A stretch of 64,000 bases of DNA, from NCBI GenBank assembly GCA_964570765.1, contig CAZMZF010000005.1:57888-121887 (forward strand), in the 5' to 3' direction. Both the position numbers and the translations under genes were made by a program. The stretch comes from CAZMZF01 sp964570765. GTDB lineage: Bacteria > Zixibacteria > MSB-5A5 > RBG-16-43-9. This document shows, piece after piece, positions 16,428-24,602 of the stretch. Below the pieces are notes generated by a model. It searched no databases and had not been told where the DNA came from. It saw nothing but the letters and a program-made list of their open reading frames with translations. The first letter of the stretch is position 1. Every line of letters starts with the position of its first letter.

Positions 16428-17204
16428 TTATAAATCAAGGAGCATTTTTCGTTTTTTATCTGTTAAAACTAGAACTTCGCAATGATAAGAAAGACAATCA
16501 GGACAAGAACAAATGTTCTTTTTATAATTTGCATCTCCAACAAGGATTAGTGAAACTTTTTCTTTTTTCAGCATATGGTAATGATATGAGTCTCGACGAA
16601 TTGCAGAAGGTAAGGATTCAAACATATTGAAAGATTCACAATTTGGAAGTATTTTTATTTGTATCTTTATATTTTCAGAGAATAATGATGGAGCAACATT
16701 ATGAAACCCCCAATATGGTAGAATTTGTCTTATGTCTATTATAATTACGCCATTGCAAGGCGTTAGGATGTTATTAAAGGTTTGGACTTTCTTCTTCATG
16801 CCTTCTATTAACTTTGCTGTAAATTCTTCTGGGTCTTCGACTTTATTGTCCAAACTATCTATGACATCAGAAAAGAAAAAGGCTTGGACTCGGCTGTTCT
16901 TATTACCAACCCAGCCCCCCATTTGTCCATCGAGAAGCAATTTTAAAGCTATGCCCTTTAGCGACATTCTGTTGGACGGTGGTAGGTCTTTTATCTTTTC
17001 GAGTCTTTTTATTGGATTTGAGTAAAAAGTATTTGCTTTGAAGTTAAAAATGTTTTTTAATTCAGTAATGGAGTCGTCATGAGCTAATAATATACTGTTG
17101 ATGAATCTTCCCCAAATGGTTTCATAGCAATCTTGTGTCAGTGGGGTAATTGCCACTAACGGCATTATACTGGAGGATTCAAGTCCTATACTTTGACCGG
17201 TCAT
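16428..17204 (-). CDS. Hypothetical protein coupled to an XRE regulator
   Basis: A 258-residue soluble protein of unknown family. Visible features: a hydrophobic strand G-V-I-I-I-D-I-R-Q-I near residue 155, a C-x-C-x2-C group (C-S-C-P-D-C) near 232 that could bind a metal, and a lysine/arginine-rich end. Its start overlaps the stop of the upstream regulator by four bases, so the two are translationally coupled. Because the regulator looks like a restriction-modification control protein, this could be a restriction enzyme or another toxic effector; no nuclease motif is clear and no methyltransferase gene is nearby. With its partner it is the only convincing minus-strand coding block here. Confidence 0.7.
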   Translation of the reverse strand: MTGQSIGLESSSIMPLVAITPLTQDCYETIWGRFINSILLAHDDSITELKNIFNFKANTFYSNPIKRLEKIKDLPPSNRMSLKGIALKLLLDGQMGGWVGNKNSRVQAFFFSDVIDSLDNKVEDPEEFTAKLIEGMKKKVQTFNNILTPCNGVIIIDIRQILPYWGFHNVAPSLFSENIKIQIKILPNCESFNMFESLPSAIRRDSYHYHMLKKEKVSLILVGDANYKKNICSCPDCLSYHCEVLVLTDKKRKMLLDL

Positions 17205-17410
17205 TCGAAATTAAAAAGTTCTGAGAGTGTTATTTTGAATGCTCTTGCAATTTTATCAATGTTTGCTAAAGAAATGTTTCTTACTCCACGTTCTACATCA
17301 CCAATATACTGGCGACTGAGTCCGCTTAGTTCTGCCAAATCTTCCTGGGTAATACCTCTAGCAGCTCGAAGTTCTTTAATCCGAATACCGAACTTTTGTG
17401 AAACCTTCAT
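17201..17410 (-). CDS. XRE-family regulator resembling R-M control (C) proteins
   Basis: A 69-residue helix-turn-helix protein. The sequence R-I-K-E-L-R-A-A-R-G-I-T-Q-E-D-L-A followed by G-L-S-R-Q-Y-I-G-D-V-E-R-G and N-I-S-L-A-N-I-D-K-I-A matches the length and pattern of type II restriction-modification C proteins. Such proteins bind their own promoter and time expression of the gene behind them. The ATG at 17410 opens a two-gene unit with a four-base overlap. The region upstream (17411-17492) is A+T-rich and shared with the divergent small gene at 17493. Confidence 0.85.
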   Translation of the reverse strand: MKVSQKFGIRIKELRAARGITQEDLAELSGLSRQYIGDVERGVRNISLANIDKIARAFKITLSELFNFE

Positions 17411-17492
17411 AGCTATAAAGATATCTAATGACTACTATGCGTGTCTACCAACAATAAGTGTCATTATTAAATTTTTAAAAAGAAGGTGATTT

Positions 17493-17675
17493 ATGTTCTT
17501 CTTATATGATATTAATGGTAATGTTCAAGATTTTCTTACAATAAGAGAATTAAAAGAATATATTGAAATGAGACATGCCGAGAAAGGTGGATTTGATTGG
17601 ATTTCTGAAATTAAAGATGACGAAGGAAAATTGTATGGATGTAATTGGAACTTGGGAATTGAGCCGATTGGATAA
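17493..17675 (+). CDS. Small hypothetical protein, 60 residues
   Basis: The ATG follows AGAAGGTGATTT, a good ribosome site. The product is soluble and acidic, with D-I-N-G-N-V-Q-D-F and a tryptophan-containing C-terminus (N-W-N-L-G-I-E-P-I-G). I recognise no family. It is divergent from the XRE gene across an 82-base A+T-rich gap and lies 41 bases before radA, so it may belong to the inserted cassette rather than to the radA transcript. Confidence 0.5.
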   Translation: MFFLYDINGNVQDFLTIRELKEYIEMRHAEKGGFDWISEIKDDEGKLYGCNWNLGIEPIG

Positions 17676-17716
17676 AAGATTTCTTTGAAATTAACTTATA
17701 TTGAGGGCATGCTTTA

Positions 17717-19096
17717 ATGGTTAGTTCTGATAAATTAAAAACGGTTTTCATCTGTCAATCCTGCGGGAGCAGTTTTCCCAAATGGATGGGGAAGTGTCCG
17801 GATTGCGGGTCGTGGAATAGCTTGGTTGAGGAGAAAGTCTCCAAGAAAAAAGAGAAGGTGTACGAGAGATATGAAAGAGCTACTCCACTCCCTTTGAGCC
17901 AGGTTAAATTCGGGGAAGAGGATAGGATGAAAACCGGTATAGGGGAGTTAGATAGAGTTTTAGGTGGAGGGATTGTTAAGGATTCTGTGGTTTTAGTTGG
18001 TGGTGACCCGGGGATTGGGAAATCTACTTTATTGCTTCAGACCAGTCAAAAAGTAGCAGAGGGTTTAGGTCGGGTCTTGTATATAACTGGCGAAGAATCC
18101 ATAAAGCAGGTTAAATTACGAGCTTTAAGGATGGGGGTAGATTCGGATAAAATAGAGATATTAACTGAGACAGACTTAGGTGCAATTATTGAAGCTCTGG
18201 AGAATAATCCTCCTTCTATGGCAGTTATCGATTCGATTCAGACGACTTATTCTCCAGATTTAGAAAGTGCTCCAGGGTCTATATCTCAGATAAGGGAATG
18301 TGCCTCAAAACTAATAAATTTTGCCAAAGGGAAAGGGGTTGCAGTTTTCTTAGTTGGGCATGTAACCAAGGATGGTTCCTTAGCTGGACCAAGGGTTTTG
18401 GAGCATATGGTTGATACGGTGCTTTATTTCGAGGGTGAGAAAAACTATGCTTACAGAATCTTAAGGTCAGCTAAAAACCGGTTCGGCTCTTCAAATGAGA
18501 TCGGAATTTTTCAAATGGAGGAAAAAGGACTTATGGAGATTGATAATCCCTCAGAGCTTTTTCTATCTGAAATGGAAGAGGACATATCCGGCTCGGTGGT
18601 GGTCTGTTCTTTAGAGGGAACCAGACCTCTTTTAGTGGAGTTACAGGCTCTGGTCTCCCCTTCAGTTTATGGAATGCCTCAAAGGGTCTGCTCAGGTATC
18701 GATTACAAAAGACTCTCATTGCTTTTAGCTATTATAGAGAAGAGAGAAAATTTTAGAGTCTCTTCTTCAGATGTTTTTGTAAATGTGGCTGGTGGAGTCT
18801 GGATTGATGAACCGGCTATAGATCTGGGGATAGTTGCTGCGGTGGTTTCTAATTTCAAAAATATTCCGGTAAGAAAAGATATTCTGATTATGGGTGAGGT
18901 GGGTTTGGGAGGAGAGGTTAGAAGCATAAATCAGATCGAGAGAAGAATTAAAGAAGGGGAGAAGTTAGGTTTTAAACGCTGTGTGATTCCAGAGGGTAAT
19001 CTGCGGAATTTAAAGGGTAAATTTATGATTGAGATTTCAGGAGTAAGAAATATAAAAGAGACTTTAGCTATTCTTATAAAAAAGTCTAAAGTCTAA
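17717..19096 (+). CDS. radA: DNA repair protein RadA
   Basis: A branch-migration helicase acting on recombination intermediates, 459 residues. The N-terminal zinc finger is C-Q-S-C-G...C-P-D-C-G-S-W-N (residues 12-33). The RecA-like core has Walker A G-G-D-P-G-I-G-K-S-T near residue 95 and the RadA-specific K-N-R-F-G-S-S-N-E motif near 254. The C-terminal part resembles Lon protease and ends normally. Spacer repeats start straight after the stop. Confidence 0.95.
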   Translation: MVSSDKLKTVFICQSCGSSFPKWMGKCPDCGSWNSLVEEKVSKKKEKVYERYERATPLPLSQVKFGEEDRMKTGIGELDRVLGGGIVKDSVVLVGGDPGIGKSTLLLQTSQKVAEGLGRVLYITGEESIKQVKLRALRMGVDSDKIEILTETDLGAIIEALENNPPSMAVIDSIQTTYSPDLESAPGSISQIRECASKLINFAKGKGVAVFLVGHVTKDGSLAGPRVLEHMVDTVLYFEGEKNYAYRILRSAKNRFGSSNEIGIFQMEEKGLMEIDNPSELFLSEMEEDISGSVVVCSLEGTRPLLVELQALVSPSVYGMPQRVCSGIDYKRLSLLLAIIEKRENFRVSSSDVFVNVAGGVWIDEPAIDLGIVAAVVSNFKNIPVRKDILIMGEVGLGGEVRSINQIERRIKEGEKLGFKRCVIPEGNLRNLKGKFMIEISGVRNIKETLAILIKKSKV

Positions 19097-19411
19097 AGTC
19101 AAAAAAGGCTTAAAGGTTCAAAAAGCAGGGAGCAGGTAGCAAGGAGCTAAAAGCGAAGATGTAAGTGGCTGTCGGGTCCCCTGACCTGACGAGAAAAGTA
19201 GGGGAGACCCTTGTGGTCTCCCGAAATACGGGAGGGGACCCCGCAGGGCGGGATTTCGCAAAGCTCAACAAGCCCCTCCTCTACGAAAAACAAGAAACCA
19301 GGTCAAGGGACCTGTCAAGCGTGGAAAAAGTTCAAAAGTTCAAGAGATTTAAAACCAAATAGCTAATAGCTAACAGCTTATATCGAATAGCAAAATTCAA
19401 AAGGAGATAAT
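19097..19411 (+). repeat. Spacer with REP-like copies and word-like A-rich repeats
   Basis: No gene is credible here; a 65-codon open frame only reads through repeats. Contents: degenerate words built on AAAGTCTAAAG, TTCAAAA and AGCAGGTAGC; a REP-like copy (19171-19190); a GTAGGGGAGACC...GGTCTCCC hairpin (19199-19222); a second REP-like fragment (19298-19320); and further TTCAAAAG/AGCTAATAGC words up to the next ribosome site. Confidence 0.7.
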
Positions 19412-19987
19412 ATGGCTAAAAAGAAATTAAAACCTCAAACTCTGCTTATTCCTCTTCCCGCGGTGATGGTAAGCTGTCAATGGGGGAATAATAAACCGAA
19501 TATTATAACTGCCTCCTGGATAGGAGTTGCCTGTTCAGAGCCGCCTATGCTTACCTTGGCCATTCGCAAATCCAGGTTCTCTCACAGCATCATCCAGAAA
19601 TCGGGTGAGTTTGTGGTAAACCTCACCACAGAGGAGCTTTTGAAGCAAACTGATTTCTGCGGAACTTATTCGGGCAGAAATATGGACAAATTCGAAAAAG
19701 CTCATCTCACCCCTGTAAGTGGATCTGTGGTCAAGGCTCCTTTGATTAAAGAATGCCCGATTAACTTAGAATGCCAGGTAAGGCACATATTGGAGCTGGG
19801 CTCGCATGACCTTTTTGTCGCAGACATAGTAGCCACTCACGCAGATGAGGAATATTTAGATAAACAGGACAGGCCGGATATAAACAAGCTTAAACCTCTG
19901 GTTTACTGTACCAAGGCTCAGGAGTATTGGGGTGGTCTTTCCAAGAGATTGGGTGGATACGGGTTTATTAAAAAAGAGAAAGGTTAG
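19412..19987 (+). CDS. Flavin reductase-like FMN-binding protein
   Basis: A 191-residue split-barrel protein of the flavin reductase/flavoredoxin type. Family pattern: L-L-I-P-L-P-A-V-M-V-S near residue 11, P-N-I-I-T-A-S-W-I-G near 29, P-P-M-L-T-L-A-I near 44 and F-V-V-N-L near 67. Members bind FMN and pass electrons, often in anaerobes. The ATG follows AAAGGAGATAAT. It lies two bases before tgt, so the pair is probably coexpressed; I see no functional link to queuosine synthesis. Confidence 0.88.
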   Translation: MAKKKLKPQTLLIPLPAVMVSCQWGNNKPNIITASWIGVACSEPPMLTLAIRKSRFSHSIIQKSGEFVVNLTTEELLKQTDFCGTYSGRNMDKFEKAHLTPVSGSVVKAPLIKECPINLECQVRHILELGSHDLFVADIVATHADEEYLDKQDRPDINKLKPLVYCTKAQEYWGGLSKRLGGYGFIKKEKG

Positions 19988-19989
19988 AA

Positions 19990-21138
19990 TTGAATAGCTT
20001 CGATTTTAAAATTGTAAAAAAAGATGAGAAATCTTCTGCCCGTGTCTGCTGGCTGAATACTCCACATGGAGAGATAAACACCCCGGTTTTTATGCCAGTG
20101 GGGACTCAGGCATCAATTAAGACTTTGTGCTCAAAGGAGATGGAAGATTTAGGGGCTGAGTTGATCCTGGGTAATACCTATCATATATATCTTCGGCCCG
20201 GTCATAAATTGATAGAGAGAGCAGGTGGGTTGCATAAATTTATGAGCTGGAAAAAACCTATGCTAACGGATAGCGGAGGGTATCAGGTTTTCAGTTTGAA
20301 TCCCTTAGCCAAAGTAACTGAGGAAGGGGTTAGTTTTAAATCATATTTAGATGGCTCTTCTCATCAGTTCACTCCGGAAAAGGTGATAGAGATACAACAT
20401 TCATTAGGTGCAGATATCATTATGCCTTTAGATGAATGTGTTCCTTATCCCTCTTCCTATCCTTTTACCAGGAGAGCAACTGAATTCACTATGGACTGGG
20501 CAGAAAGGTCTAAATTCGAACACGAGAAAAATGAGAAAAAAGAAAAGCAAACTCTTTTTGGAATAATTCAAGGTGGAATTTATCCGAATCTCAGGGAGCT
20601 ATGTGCCAGTTTTATGGTAGATCTGGACTTCTCCGGGTTGGCTTTAGGTGGTCTTTCAGTGGGAGAACCGAATGATATGAGGCTGGAGATAATTGAGCAG
20701 ACTTTAAAATATTTGCCGGAGGATAAGCCCAGATATTTAATGGGAGTGGGCACTCCGGAGGATATTGTGGAAGGGGTTTCTGTTGGAGTGGATATGTTCG
20801 ATTGCGTCCTGCCCACCAGAAATGCACGTAACGGGACGGTCTTTACTCGCAAGGGGAAGATGATTATTAAATCAGCGCGATATGCAGAAGATTTCTCCCC
20901 GATAGATGAAAACTGTGACTGTCTGGCTTGTAAGAATTATTCCCGTGCTTATATAAGACATCTTTTTCAAAGCGGAGAAATAGCCGGGCTGAGATTGGCG
21001 ACCATTCACTCCTTACATTTTTATCTTAGCCTGATGAGAGAGATAAGAGAGTCGATTATGCAGGGGATTTTTATAGAATGGAGGAAACAATTTTTAAAGG
21101 AGTATAACTCTTCAGATTCAGAAGAAGAAACTCAATAG
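19990..21138 (+). CDS. tgt: tRNA-guanine transglycosylase
   Basis: Exchanges guanine-34 for preQ1 in tRNAs with GUN anticodons, 382 residues. Active-site signatures: L-T-D-S-G-G-Y-Q-V-F-S near residue 91, the nucleophile aspartate in D-C-V-L-P-T-R-N-A-R-N-G near 264, G-G-L-S-V-G-E near 218 and the zinc site C-D-C-L-A-C-K-N-Y near 310. TTG at 19990 is the start. With queH and queA in this window it completes the last steps of queuosine synthesis; the tRNA-Tyr (GTA) at 61799 would be a substrate. tgt-yajC adjacency is common. Confidence 0.95.
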   Translation: MNSFDFKIVKKDEKSSARVCWLNTPHGEINTPVFMPVGTQASIKTLCSKEMEDLGAELILGNTYHIYLRPGHKLIERAGGLHKFMSWKKPMLTDSGGYQVFSLNPLAKVTEEGVSFKSYLDGSSHQFTPEKVIEIQHSLGADIIMPLDECVPYPSSYPFTRRATEFTMDWAERSKFEHEKNEKKEKQTLFGIIQGGIYPNLRELCASFMVDLDFSGLALGGLSVGEPNDMRLEIIEQTLKYLPEDKPRYLMGVGTPEDIVEGVSVGVDMFDCVLPTRNARNGTVFTRKGKMIIKSARYAEDFSPIDENCDCLACKNYSRAYIRHLFQSGEIAGLRLATIHSLHFYLSLMREIRESIMQGIFIEWRKQFLKEYNSSDSEEETQ

Positions 21139-21300
21139 ATTTTACAGGGTCTCTAAAAAAATTAGCAGGGCTGGGAGCCCTGCCTACGACGTCTAATCAA
21201 TTACTCTTTCGTAGGGCGGGCACTCTTGCCCGCCGAATTATTCACTAAGAAAGAAGATTTGGATGCGTAAAAAATTTAAACTTACTCGAAAGGAGTAAAA
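21139..21300 (+). repeat. Spacer palindromes between tgt and yajC
   Basis: Contains GCAGGGCTGGGAGCCCTGC (21165-21183) and GGGCGGGCAC...TTGCCCGCC (21212-21236), both of the G+C-rich hairpin family. The yajC ribosome site (GAAAGGAG) follows. Confidence 0.7.
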
Positions 21301-21621
21301 ATGTTTGAATCTGTTTATGCTATGGGGACACAAGGTGGACAACAGAGTAGTGGAGGGATATTGCTCTGGCTGCCCTGGATTTTGATTATTGGTGTATTTT
21401 ATTTACTTTTAATCCGGCCTCAGCAGAAAAGGCAGAAGGAACACAGGCTTATGTTAGATAGCCTTAGGAAAGGGGATAAGGTTGTAACTAACTCAGGGAT
21501 GTTTGGTACAATTGTGGGGTTTAATGAGAAGGAAAATGTCGTGGTTTTAAAAGTAGCGGATGAGGTGAAAATAGAGTTTCTTAAAAGCTCTATTGCAGGA
21601 AGGGTGGAGAAGGGGGAGTAA
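21301..21621 (+). CDS. yajC: Preprotein translocase subunit YajC
   Basis: A small single-span accessory of the SecDF-YajC complex, 106 residues. A hydrophobic helix at about residues 19-38 is followed by L-L-I-R-P-Q-Q-K-R-Q-K and the conserved G-D-K-V-V-T-N-S-G-M-F-G segment. secD/secF, which often follow, are absent; def and fmt follow instead. Confidence 0.93.
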   Translation: MFESVYAMGTQGGQQSSGGILLWLPWILIIGVFYLLLIRPQQKRQKEHRLMLDSLRKGDKVVTNSGMFGTIVGFNEKENVVVLKVADEVKIEFLKSSIAGRVEKGE

Positions 21622-21701
21622 AAAGGCTAAAGTCAAAAAAGCAAGTAGCTGGTAGCAGGTAGCTAAAAAAGATCAAAAAGCAAACAGCAAATATCAAAAA
21701 C

Positions 21702-22208
21702 ATGGCTATTTTAAAGCTGAGAAAATATGGGAATCCGGTGTTGAGAAAAAGGGCTGAAGAGATTACAGTAATTAAGGAGGAGATCAAGAAGTTAGCATCT
21801 GATATGGTGGAGACTTTGAAATCTATTGGTGGGATTGGACTGGCGGCCAATCAGGTTGGAGTTGCCAAAAGGATTTTCGTGATAGACCGGACTCATATAG
21901 ACGGAGAAGAAGAACCGATAATTATGCTCAATCCGGAATTAATTGAGTCTTCAGAGGAGCAGGTAATTGAGGAAGGATGCCTTTCAGCTCCGGGGATCTA
22001 TGAGAATGTGACCAGGGCACGTAAAGTTAAAGTGAAAGGTTTGAATTTAGAAGGAAAACAGGTGGAGATCGAGGGTGAAGGACTTTTAAGCCGGGCTTTG
22101 TTACACGAGATCGATCATCTGAATGGGATTTTGTTCATTGACCATCTCAGCACCATCAAGAGGAAATTGTTAGGGAAAAAATTGAGAAAAATCTCAGAGG
22201 AAAGATAA
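21702..22208 (+). CDS. def: Peptide deformylase
   Basis: Metalloenzyme removing N-formyl groups from new proteins, 168 residues. All three motifs are present: G-I-G-L-A-A-N-Q-V-G near residue 44, E-G-C-L-S near 90 with the metal cysteine, and the H-E-I-D-H-L-N-G helix near 132. The ATG at 21702 sits in a word-repeat spacer without a clear ribosome site. It precedes fmt, the enzyme adding the formyl group to initiator tRNA. Confidence 0.96.
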   Translation: MAILKLRKYGNPVLRKRAEEITVIKEEIKKLASDMVETLKSIGGIGLAANQVGVAKRIFVIDRTHIDGEEEPIIMLNPELIESSEEQVIEEGCLSAPGIYENVTRARKVKVKGLNLEGKQVEIEGEGLLSRALLHEIDHLNGILFIDHLSTIKRKLLGKKLRKISEER

Positions 22209-22464
22209 AAATAGTCTATAGTCTAAAGGCTATAGGCTAAAGTCAAAAGTTAAAAAGCTTAAAGGTTCAATGATAAAAATAATTAGAAACCTCTCCCTAA
22301 CTCTCTCCTTTCCTGCGGATCCATTTATCGGAATAAAGGAAAGGGGACTTTACTAATAAAGTCAAAAGGCTATAATCTAAAGGCAAAAGTAAAAAATAAA
22401 AGTTCAATAGTTTAAAGATTTAAGAGTTAAAAAAGCAAATAGCTAAAAGCGAATAACGAAAAAG
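22209..22464 (+). repeat. Spacer of word-like repeats with a GGATCC-centred palindrome
   Basis: Degenerate words around TAGTCTAAAG, GTTCAATG and AAAAGTTAAAAAG fill most of the spacer. At 22309-22341 lies a TTTCCTGCGGATCC...CGGAATAAAGGAA palindrome, related to the GGATCC-centred elements elsewhere. No gene is seen. Confidence 0.65.
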
Positions 22465-23439
22465 ATGCGGATTGTATTTATGGGGACTCCTGAGTTTGCC
22501 CTGCCCAGTCTGGAATTGCTTTTGAATAGTAAGCATCAAATCGCAGGGATAGTAACTCAGCCGGATAAACCCAAAGGTAGGGGGTTGAGGCTTTTACCTT
22601 CACCGGTGAAAGAATTTGCAGAAAAGCATAACCTTTCCGAATTTGTCCAGAATGGATCCAGTGGGAGATCCATAGGAAAAGTTTTAACTCCTGATGATTT
22701 GAAATCTGAAGAATTCTATCAAGCTCTTAATGAATTAAAGCCGGATTTGATTGCGGTTGTGGCTTTCCGGATTCTTCCGGAGAGAATCTTTAGTTTACCT
22801 TCTTCGGGCACAATTAATCTGCATGCTTCTCTTCTGCCGAAATACAGAGGGGCTGCTCCGATAAACTGGGCACTCATTAAGGGTGAAAAGATTACCGGTC
22901 TAACAACATTTTTTATCCAGAAAAAAGTGGATACGGGAGAGGTTATCTTGCAAAGAGAGGTTGAAATATATCCGGAGGAAACTTTCGGAGAGCTTTCTTT
23001 AAGACTTTCCCGGATTGGAGCAGAGCTTTTATTAGAGACCATAGATTTGATCGAAAAAAGAGAAGTGAAAACTTATTCTCAGAATGATTTAGAAGTAAGC
23101 TTAGCTCCTAAGATAACTGAGGAGTTGTGCAGAATCGACTGGTCGAAATCGGCTGAGGAAATTAATAATCTGATAAGAGGACTTTCTCCTCAACCGGGTG
23201 CATTTACTTTTATAAGAGGTAAACTTTTGAAGGTCTATAAAGCCCAGGTGGAGATAGATGAAGTTTCATTAACTGAATTTGGAAAAATCATTAAAGCTGA
23301 CCAGAAAAGTGGTTTATTAGTTCAAACCCAGAAAGGTATTTTAAGATTAAAGGAAATTCAATTAGAAGGGAAGAAAAGACTTGGGGCTGAAGAATTTTTA
23401 AGAGGATACAGAATAGAAATTGGAGAGAAGTTAGGCTGA
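22465..23439 (+). CDS. fmt: Methionyl-tRNA formyltransferase
   Basis: Formylates Met-tRNAi, 324 residues. Motifs: F-M-G-T-P-E-F at the start, T-Q-P-D-K-P-K-G-R-G near residue 31, N-L-H-A-S-L-L-P-K-Y-R-G-A-A-P near 121 and a C-terminal OB-like domain from about 215. Between A-E-K-H-N-L and L-T-P-D-D-L-K (about residues 58-72) there is a stretch absent from ordinary Fmt; it is encoded by a 40-base GGATCC-containing element (22637-22676) that also occurs inside the helicase gene at 38707. The frame remains intact, so the enzyme tolerates the insert in a surface loop. Confidence 0.94.
   Translation: MRIVFMGTPEFALPSLELLLNSKHQIAGIVTQPDKPKGRGLRLLPSPVKEFAEKHNLSEFVQNGSSGRSIGKVLTPDDLKSEEFYQALNELKPDLIAVVAFRILPERIFSLPSSGTINLHASLLPKYRGAAPINWALIKGEKITGLTTFFIQKKVDTGEVILQREVEIYPEETFGELSLRLSRIGAELLLETIDLIEKREVKTYSQNDLEVSLAPKITEELCRIDWSKSAEEINNLIRGLSPQPGAFTFIRGKLLKVYKAQVEIDEVSLTEFGKIIKADQKSGLLVQTQKGILRLKEIQLEGKKRLGAEEFLRGYRIEIGEKLG
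22637..22676 (+). repeat. GGATCC-centred palindromic element inside the fmt coding sequence
   Basis: Forty bases that match the helicase copy at 38707-38746 at 35 of 40 positions (my count). It contains ATGGATCC...GGAGATCCAT, an inverted repeat. In fmt it is read in one frame and in the helicase in another, so the shared DNA cannot come from shared protein ancestry. Confidence 0.85.
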
Positions 23440-23731
23440 AAGGCTATAGTCAAAAAAGCAAGTAGCTGGTAGCAGGTAGCAAGTAGCTGAAAAAAAGTTC
23501 AAAAACTAAAAGCGAAAGGCGAACAGCAAATGGCAAAGAGCGAGAATCGAATAGCTAATAGCGAAAACGGAAACCTCACCCTTGCTCTCTCCTTAAAAAG
23601 GAGAGGGGACTTGACTTGCGAAGGTAATAGACTTAAATAAAAATTAAAGGAGAATGAAAGCCAAAAGGATTAAAAGTTAAAAAGTTCAATGGCAACATAT
23701 CAAATACCAGATAGTTGATAGCGAATTTCAA
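23440..23731 (+). repeat. Spacer of word-like degenerate repeats before the DUF116 gene
   Basis: Words such as AGCAAGTAGCTGGTAGC, GCGAAAGGCGAACAGC, CAAATGGCAAAGAGCG and TCAAATACCAGATAG recur with small changes. A short CTCTCCTT...AAAAGGAGAG hairpin lies near 23587-23607. The word pattern continues into the first codons of the next gene. Confidence 0.65.
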
Positions 23732-24520
23732 ATGACGAACAGCGAATATCAAATAGCCAACAGTGAAAACAAGGGTAAAGGTATTTTTTTATTTCTTTCG
23801 ATTTTAAGTCTTCTGGTCTTGATCCTTTTAGTAATTGGGTTCTGGTATTTAATTGCTCCTCGCTTGAATAGTCTGCATCCATACCTATCTTCAGGAGCGA
23901 AACTCTTCCTGGGACTAGGTCTGGTAATAATAAGCGGTGGTCTTTTCCTGATAATTTTATCGGCTTTAACTGAAAAAGATTTTCTTTTCCCTCATGGTGA
24001 AAAACAGATTACCTTGAAAATTCTTTTCCCGATTAATCTTATTTTAAGCAGACTTTTCGGATGGTCAAAGGACCAGATCAGACAATCATTTGTGGCAGTT
24101 AATAATTCCCTATTCAATGCCACAAGGAAGAGGATTAACCCGGAGCGAATTTTGATTTTGCTTTCTCACTGTTTGCAGAATTATGATTGTCCGCAAAAAG
24201 TTACCACAGATTACCGTAACTGCCGAAGGTGTGGCAAATGCCAGATCAGTCAGATAATCGAATTAGGAGATAAATACTATACTCCTCTTTCTATAGCTAC
24301 TGGAGGAACCCTGGCTCGTAAGGTGGTGGTGGAGAAAAGACCGACGGTGATTGTGGCGGTTGCCTGTGAAAGAGATTTGACCAGCGGGATTCAGGATGTT
24401 TATCCTATTCCAGTTTATGGAATTTTAAATAAACGTCCTTTTGGACCCTGTATGAATACCAGGGTGGATTTAGAAAAAATAGAAAAAGCCTTACATATCA
24501 TCCGGAATGGAAGGGTTTGA
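23732..24520 (+). CDS. DUF116 membrane protein
   Basis: A 262-residue protein of the DUF116 family of unknown function. Two hydrophobic helices occupy about residues 18-80. The conserved soluble domain carries N-C-R-R-C-G-K-C near residue 165, A-T-G-G-T-L-A-R-K near 190, A-C-E-R-D-L near 210 and G-P-C-M-N-T-R-V near 240; the cysteines suggest metal binding. The first dozen residues (M-T-N-S-E-Y-Q-I-A-N-S-E-N) are encoded by spacer word-repeats, so the native start may have been replaced or lies at a rare codon. It is placed between fmt and rng. Confidence 0.88.
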   Translation: MTNSEYQIANSENKGKGIFLFLSILSLLVLILLVIGFWYLIAPRLNSLHPYLSSGAKLFLGLGLVIISGGLFLIILSALTEKDFLFPHGEKQITLKILFPINLILSRLFGWSKDQIRQSFVAVNNSLFNATRKRINPERILILLSHCLQNYDCPQKVTTDYRNCRRCGKCQISQIIELGDKYYTPLSIATGGTLARKVVVEKRPTVIVAVACERDLTSGIQDVYPIPVYGILNKRPFGPCMNTRVDLEKIEKALHIIRNGRV

Positions 24521-24602
24521 ATGGCACTATTAATAATCCCGCTGTGGCGGGGCATAAAACCTACCTGGCTAAAGTCAGTTAGATATAAGAGGAGAGATTA
24601 AG

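Noticed and set aside
19165..19362. 65-codon open frame after radA
   Set aside because: It reads only through REP-like and other repeats and has no ribosome site or protein-like composition.
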